Assembly: GCA_023238725.1 (NCBI GenBank)
Contig: CM041548.1
Location: forward strand, 12,982,252 to 13,046,251
Length of the DNA: 64,000 nt
Direction of reading: 5' to 3'
DNA from: Scortum barcoo
Taxonomy: Eukaryota; Chordata; Actinopteri; Centrarchiformes; Terapontidae
Below are positions 1 through 10,632 of the stretch, one piece after another. Below the pieces are notes generated by a model. The model worked only from the letters and a program-made list of their open reading frames with translations, ran no database searches and was not told where the DNA came from. Position 1 is the stretch's first letter. Each line of letters opens with the position of its first letter. The position numbers and the translations under genes are program-made.

Positions 1-936
1 ATCGATGTGGACATCCTACCCGAATCTCACCGCCGAGTCCGCCTTTATCGTCACGGCTCGGACAAACCCCTGGGCTTTTACATCCGAGATGGAACCAGCG
101 TGCGGGTGACGCCACACGGACTCGAGAAAGTGCCCGGCATCTTCATATCTCGACTGGTGCCCGGAGGGCTGGCGGAGAGCACCGGGCTGCTGGCGGTTAA
201 TGATGAGGTGCTGGAGGTGAACGGCATTGAGGTGACCGGAAAGTCCTTAGATCAGGTAACTGATATGATGATCGCCAACAGCCACAACCTGATTGTGACG
301 GTCAAGCCAGTGAACCAGCGCAATAATGTGGTCCGCAGCAGCCGGATCTCGGGGAGCTCAGGCCAGTCGTCTGACAGCAGCGGGTCGACAGGTTACCCAA
401 GTCTGTCCGTAGCGTCAGTGGGGGTGATGTCCTCCGGAGCACATGGGTACCAAGACGACCTGGAGAGCGATGAAGAGGCAGATATTGTCATTGAGAGCAG
501 CCTGAAGCGGCCGTCACAGAGGTCCAACGCTTCTCTGGCGTCCAGCACGTCTCGCACCCACCAGCAGACGCCAACAACAGCTTCAGGCCCAGTGGCGCCC
601 CCAAGCCCTCCCACACGTCCCTCGTCGGTGGTCTCCACCGCCTCCTTTCACTCCCAGCCAAGCCTCAACGGAGGGTCCCATCACCACCACCACCACCAAC
701 ACAGCAGCCTCAGCTACCAGCTCCACAGAGACCTGAACCTCCAGCACAACCCGCACCAGCAGTCCCAGCACCGCCATCACCACGTTCAGCCTCCGCATCA
801 CAGCAGCAACCCAGCCCTCCGCCACAGCAATGGCAGCCTGCACAAAATCCTCAGCTCCATGAAATCGGACCCACGGCACAGTCTTGCACTGCCCAGGGGA
901 GGGGTGGAGGAGGATGGCACCGTCATTACCCTATAA
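1..936 (+). CDS. pard6g: Par-6 polarity protein, last exon (5' part outside window)
   Basis: Par-6 is the scaffold of the apical Par6-aPKC-Cdc42 polarity complex. The window opens inside its large last exon, frame 1, and runs to TAA at 934-936 (311 codons). The first ~100 residues are the Par-6 PDZ domain: the carboxylate-binding loop reads KPLGFYIRDG, followed by GIFISRLVPGGLAESTGLL and VNDEVLEVNGIEV. The PB1 and semi-CRIB exons lie upstream. After the PDZ comes a Ser-rich stretch, an acidic patch (DDLESDEEADIVIES), a His/Gln-rich region (nt 675-810) and a conserved tail (SDPRHSLALPRGGVEEDG then TVITL). That tail and the TPHGLEKVPGIF segment resemble PARD6G more than PARD6A or PARD6B, from memory of the families. 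Par-6 identity is near certain; the paralogue is an inference. Confidence 0.93.
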   Translation: MDVDILPESHRRVRLYRHGSDKPLGFYIRDGTSVRVTPHGLEKVPGIFISRLVPGGLAESTGLLAVNDEVLEVNGIEVTGKSLDQVTDMMIANSHNLIVTVKPVNQRNNVVRSSRISGSSGQSSDSSGSTGYPSLSVASVGVMSSGAHGYQDDLESDEEADIVIESSLKRPSQRSNASLASSTSRTHQQTPTTASGPVAPPSPPTRPSSVVSTASFHSQPSLNGGSHHHHHHQHSSLSYQLHRDLNLQHNPHQQSQHRHHHVQPPHHSSNPALRHSNGSLHKILSSMKSDPRHSLALPRGGVEEDGTVITL

Positions 937-1500
937 TGCTTACTTAAAAACGCACTTAAACACACACATATACACACACACACAGAAACACCCCAACTGC
1001 TCAGAGACTAAAACTGGAAAACCAGGCCGGATAAACAGGAGCATGAGTGTGTTTTGTCAGATACTAATTTTGTAACTTTTGTTTGTTTTTACAAAATAAT
1101 TGAGAACAGGAAGTTACAAACCAGGAAACAAGGAAAATGTATTGTATATATTTCCTGTATTTTTTAAGTTGTCTTTGTCTTAAATCAAAAGATTTGTATG
1201 TATGTTTGTAAAAAGCATCAGAACAAACTGTTTTTAGGCGAGTCCACTGTATCCTAGAGTTCTGAATGTGCCTACAGCCCAATATCTCTTGTTAGTGACC
1301 ACTTTTATTAAGATCCTTCTCATTCTTATTACTGGGACCAACTTGGGGTTGCTTATGGAATTTTTTTAAAGAGTAAATCTATATTTCTTATATTCTGATA
1401 AATGCTGTGTAGAGTATGATGATTTTTTTAATAGTTCTTTTATGCATTGATGATTGTGATCAAATCCTTGTATCTGTTCCAATAAATTATTCTAAGTCAC
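937..1500 (+). other. 3' UTR and polyadenylation signal of the par-6 gene
   Basis: AT-rich, non-coding sequence follows the par-6 stop. A canonical AATAAA lies at 1481-1486, about 545 bases after the stop, followed by T-rich sequence. A 23-base T run sits at about 1710. Confidence 0.6.
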
Positions 1501-4250
1501 AATTTTGCAACTAGAAACACGATGTTTGGCTCAGCAGTTAAGTTTATGGTTCTTAAAGATTTGGGTTCCTCATTTGCATATTTTTATGTGTTGTAGCTGT
1601 TCTACTCTATTCATTTGAATAACCACTACTGTTGAACCTGTGAGGATGTGGATGACAGTTTCATTTTGGAGATACAACAACTTCATAGCATTCAAAAATG
1701 CTACAGCTATTTTTTTTTTTTTTTTTTTTTTTTACTCTTAATGAGAAACTATTTTATCTGAAAAATGGCATTTTAGGACTGGAAATGCTCAATAATGACT
1801 TGTGAAGAAATAAAGTCAAAAACAAGAGGACATTTGAGTCAAAGCTAACAAATGTTTTACTGACAGATGAAAGTTTGTGTGATTTAGTCGTCTTAGTTTC
1901 ATTTTAATTTAAAACCTCAATTGCATCACTTAGTCACTTAGTTGTGGGTGCATAAATCAGCTATAATTTAATTTGTCTCACCAAACTTTTGCAGCAAAGA
2001 AAAGTTTTGTCCACTAAACATGCAGTAGATGCAGCCTTAATTGAAAACAAAGACAGTGTGACATCCTGAGATTGTAAGGTAAGCCTCAGCCTGACATCCT
2101 GATTTCCTCACAAACAGCAGCATCTCTGGACGAGGAATTCATAACCACAAAACATTTCATAAAGGGTGTGACTTTCAGGAAGTGGTAGCATTCTTACCAT
2201 TCTGCAGCTATAGATAAACCATGAAAGTATTTTTACATCTGTACCAACAGCAGACTATGTAAAACTAGGTAAAACCACACTAATTAGAGATCATTTGACT
2301 ATTCACATGATGAATAATTGTAAGCACTTTTCATTGTCACTTTAATCCTAATCACTCAGTCATGAAACTGCAGTTTAATGCAACAAGTCGATGCCTGTTG
2401 GAGGCCAGTAGTCAGGTTCAGAGGGGGTTGGTTACATTTCACCACAAAATAATTTGCTCTAGACATCACAGGGTGCAGAGAGAATATCTGAAGGTCGAAT
2501 TCCTTTTTTAAGACACAACCAGTCTTAATCATCCTCTGGCTGTTTGCTACCGCTGATATATTCAACATGGGCATGCAGCAGGAATGCAGCTGTGTGCTGG
2601 GTCAGAGGCCCTCCAGTAGCAGCCTCTCTCACCTCTGTGCTAATGAATGTTTGTCTGCTGTGTTGACTCGAGATGCCACTGTGCTCAAACAGCTAACAGA
2701 TCATTAACACCCAACTGGTCTGCTCTGTAGTATGCAGATTAGGGTGTATTGATAGGACAGAAAAATCCAGATCAGTCTTTACTATCAATGCATTTAACAT
2801 TGAATTTCAGTCTGCATATGACTCAAAGTAAAGCTAAGATAACAAAGCTCATACCAGCAGACACCATGCACATGCAATAAGCTTTTGAAGTTTCAAATAG
2901 TTTTAGCATCAATGTGTGAAAGAACTATGCTCCTCACATGTGACACAGATGCTCAGCTAGCTCTTTTGAGATTTGAGTGTAGATTAATCAAAGCTGGCAA
3001 ATTCTTGTTTAAAATGAAATAAAATAACATTTAAAATAAGGAAATTAAAATTTTGATACTCAGGCAACTTTAATGCCACCATGTGATTCGTTTACCCGAC
3101 CATGGCCTAGTGTTTATTTTATACCAAGGGGAATTTATCACTGCGTCTTCTCTCCAAATAAACTGATCTGACAGCTAATCCTTTCTATTATATGTTCTGT
3201 ATGTTGAAAGGTGTGATAAACCTTTTTTAAGGTTTAAAAAAAATGTTTGTACCTCTGCATCAGACCCCTGAAGACCCCTGAAGTCCATTGCCATGCAGTA
3301 ATCCTGGCTGCCATCTGCTGGCCAAGTGTACAATAACATGGTCTATAATGAAGTGCACAATGCAGGCAATGAACATCAGTGTCACAAAATACTGACATTT
3401 GTATTTTGTAGTTGATAGGATAATACAGTATCTGATATGAAATGACTTTATTCCAAACTATCATAAGCATATGTTGTCTTTCCTATTTCAGAAATAATTT
3501 GCTTGCAAGTCATTCACCTGACATGTCTTCAGACATCCTACTTTGAATGACTGCCCTTTTCGTCCATTCACTCCAGATAATTCAAGACCATTTTTGATCA
3601 CAGCTACATCCTAATTTCTACCGTAGTGTTATGATTATCTTTCTTTGTCTTTGATTTATTTTGATTTTATAAATTTGTGTTCTGCTTTAAACTTCATGCA
3701 CTCAACATATACAGCATAAAGCAGCGAAAAAGTGGAAAGCACCTGAGAACTTCCCTTTTCTGCTACACACTTCAACTCAACTACATTTCAGGGATGAATG
3801 TACTTTTTAAAATTCCACCACATTTATTTGACAACCTACTTATTACTTTGCAGATTAAGATGAATAATTCAAAATGTAATCAACAAATAAATGATGTAAT
3901 ATTATGATAATTGTTTGTAATAAATGTTAATTGATAATTGTAACTGTTTACCAAGCTACCCAGTAGAAGATTCTATAAAGTAGTTGAAAATGGCTTCATC
4001 TTTACCATTAACAGTAATTTTAATTCAATAATATAATATTTATTTTTCTGAAATGAGTCACTCTTCATGACGGCTACTTTTACTTTTAGTGTACTGTGAC
4101 TGCAGGACTTTTACTTGTAATAGAGTATTTACTCAGGCACAAGTCCTGAGTTCTTCTTTTTCCAACCGTGCTAGGAAGTCTATAAGGATAAAGTTTGCAA
4201 CGCTTTTTTGTGAGCTGCAAAAGCTTTGACCCTCCTGAGGCGCCGTCGTC
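1501..4250. other. Intergenic region between par-6 and bloc1s4
   Basis: No gene seen; short ORFs are AT-rich and match nothing I recognise. The end (about 4060-4135) carries a fragment rich in TACTTTTACTT and ACTTTTACTTGTAATAGAG words. It resembles the dispersed fish repeat that also builds the tandem array at 27.65-28.69 kb. Confidence 0.5.
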
Positions 4251-4257
4251 TGCGCAG

Positions 4258-4267
4258 CACACGTGAC
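4258..4267 (+). promoter_or_regulatory. CLEAR/M-box-like E-box upstream of bloc1s4
   Basis: CACACGTGAC contains the E-box core CACGTG and matches the CLEAR palindrome GTCACGTGAC at 8 of 10 bases. It lies about 55 bases upstream of the bloc1s4 ATG. CLEAR and M-box elements are bound by TFEB/TFE3/MITF and are typical of lysosome and melanosome genes. Binding here is an inference. Confidence 0.45.
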
Positions 4268-4321
4268 CGGGTCAGTTGACGCGGCCAAACACGGCAGTGG
4301 AGTCCGAGCGACGGAAGCGAC

Positions 4322-7314
4322 ATGGACCATCACCGAGCGGACAGGGTGGGCCTGCTGTCTCCCCTGGAGGAGTCCAGCGCCGAGATCAGCAGGGACAGCG
4401 GCATCGTGTCCCAGAGTGCGAGCAGCCTGTCCATGGTGAGCGAGCTCCTGAGCAGCGGCACCGTGTCGCAGAGCCCCAGCTTCGGCGCGGCGGCTAACGT
4501 TATCAGCCGGAGCCCGAGCCTCGGCGAAGCGGCGGCGGAGCCCGGGACGGCCGAGCAGCAGCGGCCGGAAGAGGACGACGAGCTCCTGAGACACGCCGCG
4601 CTCAGCTACTCCTCCTATATCAGGGCGACGGCCGGAGAAGAGGTGTGTGCTCACGGCTTTCCCACAAAGAGAGTCATGTGAAGCAGCAACCAGCCAACCA
4701 ACTAACCAGACCGACAGACAGCCGAGTCAGCGTCAGCCAGCTCTTTGGTCTGTGTTGTAGCTCAAACTTGTGTTAACAGCTGCGGTCGGCCGATAAATTT
4801 CTGCAACTAACGAGCAGTGCAGCAAAGTGGTTGCTAAGCGACAGGCAGGGGGAGTGACGTGATTGGTTTGCCGACAGTGGTTCGCACCTGTGCTGATTTA
4901 CCGGGATGTGCAGCTGATTTTTAAAATGGCAGAGATGAGACTGAGAGTCTTCGGTTTGCAAGTTGGAAGAAAGAGTTAAGTCTAGAGTATATTGTTTAGT
5001 CAAAACAGTGAAGTCTCGAGTCCTAAAGTTTGTATTTTTGGGCCTAAAACAAGTCAAGTTTAGTGTTGTTCAAATAGTTTTAAGAACTGCAGCTTTACAA
5101 CTTCTCCTATTTTACTTCCCCACCCAAAAAAAATCATTTGATACATTTTACCACCAGTTGTATGACATCTGTAGCTCATGAGAGAGCTTTCTGAAGTTAG
5201 AAAAAACTTAGTGTTCCTTGGATCTTCTGATTGTACCGTTAAAATCATTTATAAATCACTGACTTGGATTTTTTTTAGTTGCCCTCCATTTTTGGTTGAC
5301 CACAGCAGAGTCTGTGGTGTCGACCTTTCCTCACGTTCGCTTAGTATAATTGGGTGCAATTAGATTGATTTTTGAATATTTGTAAAATGAAGAGCTGATT
5401 TACTGTGCGCTGTTTCATAACCATGTTTTTATCATCAAGTTCAAGTGAAGTCACAAGTATTTAGTGTTACACGGAAATGCAAGACATTTTTGGGGGTTTT
5501 ATAAAGCCTGAAGTAATCAGTTTCATGAGACTGAGTGACTTGAGTCCAAGTCATGTGACGAGATGCCAAATTTCTCATTTCTAAGCCCTGATTTCAAATA
5601 ATACAAATTTACGACCGAGCTGACACCAAAAACGTCCCATATCTTTGGCTCAGGGAGACAGTTGTCTAAACTTGTAGGGGCTGACTATATTTATGACGGC
5701 TAACTGACCAGATTGTCGTCACTTCTGTGTTGACTTTAACTGGATATGCGTGATAGCAGACAATTTATGAGGAAGCTGAGCTAACTAACTGGCTCTGTAG
5801 GAAAACAAAGGCTCCTGTGTTTTGGCCCTGTGGTCCTTGCTGTCACAATTTAAAGGCATTTTATTGAATTCCAGTCTTAACTGCTGTGTGGGACTGAATT
5901 TAAAGTGTACTGAAACACACAAGTCCTGGACTGGCTCCATTTTTTTGATTTGTAGTCAGCTTTTGGGGTTTCTCCACATTTTGTGAGTGTAACATTTTAA
6001 TGATTTCTCTTCTAGATCCTGTGCTTGGAGAAGAGCCTGGAAGAAATGCTGACGAGAGTGGATGAGTTTGTGGGAATGTTGGATATGGTAAGCCACCATA
6101 AAATATTATGAACTAGCTGTGTCTTCTTTTTAACTGAAATCACATGCATATTTGTCTCTAAAATCTTTTTGTGTTTTTCTTCTAGATCCGTAATGATACC
6201 TCCCAGATAGTGAACGAAAACCTACCTCAAATCCAGCAGAAGTCAGATGAAATGAGACAGATATACCGACGAATTGATAAGTTAGAGGTACGTGATCATA
6301 TTAAATTCATATGGTTAAAGAAGTTAACTCTAGTTTATATGAAATATTTTGTTTGATGTTTTTGCAATGCCACTTAATCCAGTAAATGGCATCTTGAAAC
6401 ATGCTGCAAAGTACAATCATAAAAAATCTTAAATGAATGTAACGTGAAATCTGTGATGTAATGTAATGCAAACAGGGTTTGGGTGCAGTATTTATTCTTA
6501 AGAAATCCTCCCAAGATCAAAAACACAGAGATGTTATGAACAAAATAATTTGCCTGCACTGACCATTTGCACTCTGAAGAAGGAAGTACTTGTGTAGGAG
6601 TGCAGTTTGTTCCTGCTTCAACTCCTAATGTGATAATGATAATATCACATAATGATATTACTTTCTATTATTTAATTCTCCTGAACATTTTTCAGTTCTG
6701 TTTTCTTCAAACCACCTTTGTAAAACAGATCAAAGAAAGATGAATTATTTGCTTGCATGAGCTTGTGAAACAGTATGATGAATTGTCTCGATTGACATTC
6801 ATTTTAAATAATGTTGCAAAGACTCTCAATTTTATCCGCTCTTTTACATATTATTCTTGTGCGCCTGCAGGCCTTTGTAAAGATGGTGGGAGCCAATGTC
6901 CAGGCGATGGAGGAACAGGTCACGCAGGCAGAGGGAGAACTAGGAACGCTACCGGGTGCTTTCAAGAAGATCCTGCGCACAATGACTGTCCCCGGCTTCT
7001 TAAATGTGAGCACTGAATTTTATGTGTTATCATATTAACAATCCCCCCCCAAAAAAACAGTGAATCATTATTCACTGTGAAACTGTGCTGCTCAGTTGAA
7101 CATAGACCCTGAACATAGAATTAACATATCAAATCCTGCACAGCAGTTGATGTAATTCTATACTGGGCATTAATATCGGATCATTTGTGGTCATTTTGTG
7201 TCCATTTACTCACAGAAACCGGCCAGCCCAAGAAGACCAGCACCACATCAGCGCCAAGAGATCCCCAGTGTGTTCCGGACAGACGATTATTTCACATCAC
7301 AGCCAGAGCAGTGA
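4322..7314 (+). CDS. bloc1s4: BLOC-1 complex subunit 4 (cappuccino), five exons
   Basis: A subunit of BLOC-1, the octameric coiled-coil complex that sorts endosomal cargo to lysosome-related organelles such as melanosomes. Coding exons: 4322-4642, 6016-6087, 6186-6287, 6871-7005, 7216-7314 (TGA 7312-7314). All junctions are GT-AG in phase 0, giving 242 residues (human about 217). The N-terminus is Ser-rich and low complexity with a DSGIVSQS motif like human DSGTVSQS. The conserved core follows: LTRVDEFVGMLDM, then MRQIYRRIDKLEAFVKMVG, then MEEQVTQAEGELGT and a heptad-rich helix. The C-terminus FRTDDYF matches the human FRTEDYF tail. The start is the first ATG in a GC-rich first exon. The N-terminal region has three degenerate copies of an SQS/SRS motif (see findings). 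Confidence 0.95.
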
Positions 7315-8545
7315 CACACCAGAACATTTAACCCATAACTTGGTTCTAACCTCAGAGGCCTGCTGGGTGAAGCTGTAGAGACAACGTTTACTGCCATCCA
7401 TTGCAAGAGGGACCTACTGGTGCGGCGGCCTCAACAAAGCAATAGTAGCCTTTCTGAACAAGTCATTGGAAGTCAAGTGCGAGACATTCAACAGTTTTGG
7501 GTGTCATTTTTTTCCCTGGCAGCAACAAGCACTGAACTGTAGCAAAATGATTTTTAAAAGTGCCTAAATGGGTCTTATTTCTGTCAGTCTTGTTTTCACT
7601 AGTTGTTAAGAGAACAATGTCAGATGTTGATGATTCGCGACAGATCAGGAGGACAAAGTCATCCCACTTGCCAATAGGACACTATAAAGAAAGTACAGTA
7701 GGAAGAGCTGTAAAGATCTTAAGATGTACATGAAGAATTAACCCAGCCCTTTTATAGATTACATTCCTTTTACTGGAGTTTCTAAAGACCTGCACGCTGT
7801 TATGAATTGATCTGTATTTCTAATGTCTCATCACTCTTTCCCCGAGCAATATTGATCTCATCCAGTTAAGCATTTAATGTCTTCCATTTCTAAATATTTA
7901 CTTTGATAGCCTGGCGTTACAGGCTACGGGTGATTGTGGCCTCGTTGATATAGGGCTGCATCTTTAATGGCACCTTTTTGATTAAAGCACACCGTAAATG
8001 AATCGTTAGTTTCACAAATCAAACTATCTGATGATGAAGTTTGGACCAGAGATGGAGATGTGGTCAAGTTTTGTAACAATGGCTAGAGGAATCTTGGATC
8101 TTGTCCTTTGGGAGAAAACTATGTGACTTGGCCCTTATCCATCAACAATTGTCACAGCTATGATTCTTTTTTTTGTATTCATGATTTGCCAAAATAGTTA
8201 GATATAAAGATGTTTCATTTACAGGTTGATTTTGGTTTACGTTTGTAAAATAATCATTAAAGATTTATTTGAGACAAACTTTTTGTTGCATGCCCTATTA
8301 TTAGTTTTTTTTCCATCTCTCCTGGCCACTATGGTTTATAGCTTAAGTTTACAGAGCTTTAAAATGTTTAATACTGAGAACCCTATGATAAGATTTTCAG
8401 GCAATGCTCCCATTTAGTCTGAAATCACATCTCACACAATCACAAATCACATCTTTGGATTGACAGGCCTAAATTCTACCTATGTGTTTTTGTTTGTTTG
8501 TCTGTTTTAACCTTATAACCTTGTAACCTTAATTAAATAAACAAT
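7315..8545 (+). other. bloc1s4 3' UTR and intergenic sequence
   Basis: AT-rich non-coding sequence after the stop. AATAAA at 8536-8541 is a plausible end of a 1.2-kb 3' UTR; a weaker ATTAAA-like site lies near 8255. Nothing else recognised before the nutf2 promoter at about 8.95 kb. Confidence 0.4.
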
Positions 8546-8959
8546 ATCGCCATTACAACGTCATGTTGATCACACAGTACAAAAAGTAGAAATCACAGAC
8601 TGAGCATATCACAGTAAAATAAACAAAAAACAGAATGAATAGATAAAAGAGTGAGAAGTCTAATCAGAAATCAATATATGTATATTTTTTAAGAACAGTG
8701 GACTGGCATTAATAAATAAATATGTGGATAAAATGTTTTGCCATAATAATCAGCCTATTGTACATCATTCCCCCTTGTTTGGGTGTGATTGAGCGTCAGA
8801 CATCCAATCTTTGAAACGATTCCCCCAAAACATCTAGCAGAATCACAAGTTTCGATCAGAACATACAATTGATTTTAATTCCCAACCATTAGTATCAGAG
8901 TATTAGTGAGCTCCTGGCAGGCTCTGCTCAGGGCGAAATATCGTTATCTTCCTGCGCCT

Positions 8960-9083
8960 TCATTGGCCAGTCAGCGAGCGACGTCATAATCACGTCATGA
9001 GCCGAAGGAAGCGGGAACCCCTTCAGTCTCGGTGTGCCTGGCTCCATGCTGACTAAAAGAGTGAGATAAAAACTACGGACACG
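8960..9083 (+). promoter_or_regulatory. nutf2 promoter and non-coding first exon
   Basis: A GC-richer stretch holds an inverted CCAAT box (ATTGG, 8962-8966) and two CRE-like sites, GACGTCAT at 8980-8987 and CACGTCATG at 8991-8999. A likely untranslated exon ends at GGACACG before GTAAAG at about 9084. The next acceptor (TTTCACAG) lies at 10617, 15 bases before the nutf2 ATG. The exact transcription start is not visible. Confidence 0.5.
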
Positions 9084-10617
9084 GTAAAGTACTGAAGTAC
9101 TGCTTTTGAGTTAAACTCCTCTCAGCAACAACTTGCTCCACAACCCTCTCCCCCTGTTTTAACGCGGTTTTGTTGAGAAGAAGACGAGTTAGAGGCTAAT
9201 ATTAATGAAGCGTTTCCGGGAAAGAAAAGCGAGTCTGTCGGCGTGCTAAGGTTAGCTGTAAGTTAACCCAAAAGTTCAGGATGAGTTATGGCGGTGTTGA
9301 ACGGTGGACACGGTTTGAGACTAGCCTGTTTTCTGTTAAACACTGACTTTAGTGGCTGGTTAACTCTCTGTTAACTCTCCTCTGGACCTGATTTTTTTCC
9401 AATCTCTGTCGAGCCTTTGAAATTGAAGCAACTTGGCCCAGAAGTCTGATAAAATGACATACCATTCATTGCACGACCAGCTAGTTTGATTGAAAAAAAA
9501 AAATAATTAAGCTTCATAAATGTGTATTTATTTTTGTTTTACTCATTGCTGTAATCTTCATCAGCAGAAATAAAACGCTGCTTAGTTCCCAGCTGTTTGT
9601 TCACATCTACATCTCTGCAGCAGGAGAAACAGCTAACATTAGTTACTTCAGTCTGTTGAATGTCAGTCAGACTGTTTTGTTCAAGTTGTGGGTGGTCTGA
9701 GTAAATCTTAACATAAGGGACCACCATCACAGTGCACCTCCCATCAAATCTGTGTTTATATATATATATTTACACACACAAACCATATTCTGGGAGTGTT
9801 TCCACAGTTTTGTATTCATTTTCTCCTTTTGTAATGTCAATGTGTCAGCTGAAAGGATTCACAGGCCGTGAATGTTAACATTATGCAGTCATATTAATAG
9901 TTGTATTGGTCTTCTGTTTGAATCCATAACATTAACACACAGAAGTCATCCTATTAGTCTTGTGATTGTTAACTTTAGTAGAGAGTTGGTTCTAGGTTGA
10001 AAGACACTCTGAACCCATTTCTTTTTATGTTAACATGTTGCAGAATAGGCCTGTCACAACAAAAAGTCACAAAGCCATGTTTTTCTTTTATCAGTAGATT
10101 CAAATGAAAACAGACCATTAGGCTGAGCATTTCTCTGTCAGTACAGTTGTTATGATTGTGTCTCTAATGTTTGATGTCCTATTCATCTCTTTTTTTGCTT
10201 AATAAAAGCACCTGACCCTATTTATTTTATATGATCATTCCCAAATAGCTTTATTTGTGTATGTGTAGTGTGTTTATAATTATAGTGTTAAATCACAAAT
10301 GATGCACAGTTGGGCTTTTAATGCAAGAAACTCACTCTTGCTTCCTGTTTGTGAAGTGGTGTACTGTTTTTTTTTCTGGTCTCTGGTAGCATTAAGAGTC
10401 CAAGATGATGAAAAAAAGTGAGGTCCAAAAACACCTACAATTGTTGCTGCTGCAAAAGATAACACAGTAAAAAAAAGTCTTCAAGACTCTTTCTTTGAAT
10501 TACAGCAGTGACAAGACCAAAATGACTGGAAACAATGTGTTCATTAAGTGTCAACATTTATTTCAGTGAACAGGCTGCAGTCTACAGCAACTTTGACTGA
10601 CTCTTCTCTTTCACAGA
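9084..10617 (+). other. nutf2 5' UTR intron
   Basis: About 1.5 kb between the putative donor and the acceptor before the coding start. AT-rich, with a short TA/CA microsatellite near 9760-9780. No gene or known repeat recognised. Confidence 0.4.
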
Positions 10618-10632
10618 TCTAAAGCTTCACAC

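Noticed and set aside
393..638. Minus-strand ORFs opposite the par-6 exon
   Set aside because: Shadows of the strongly coding plus strand; no homology.
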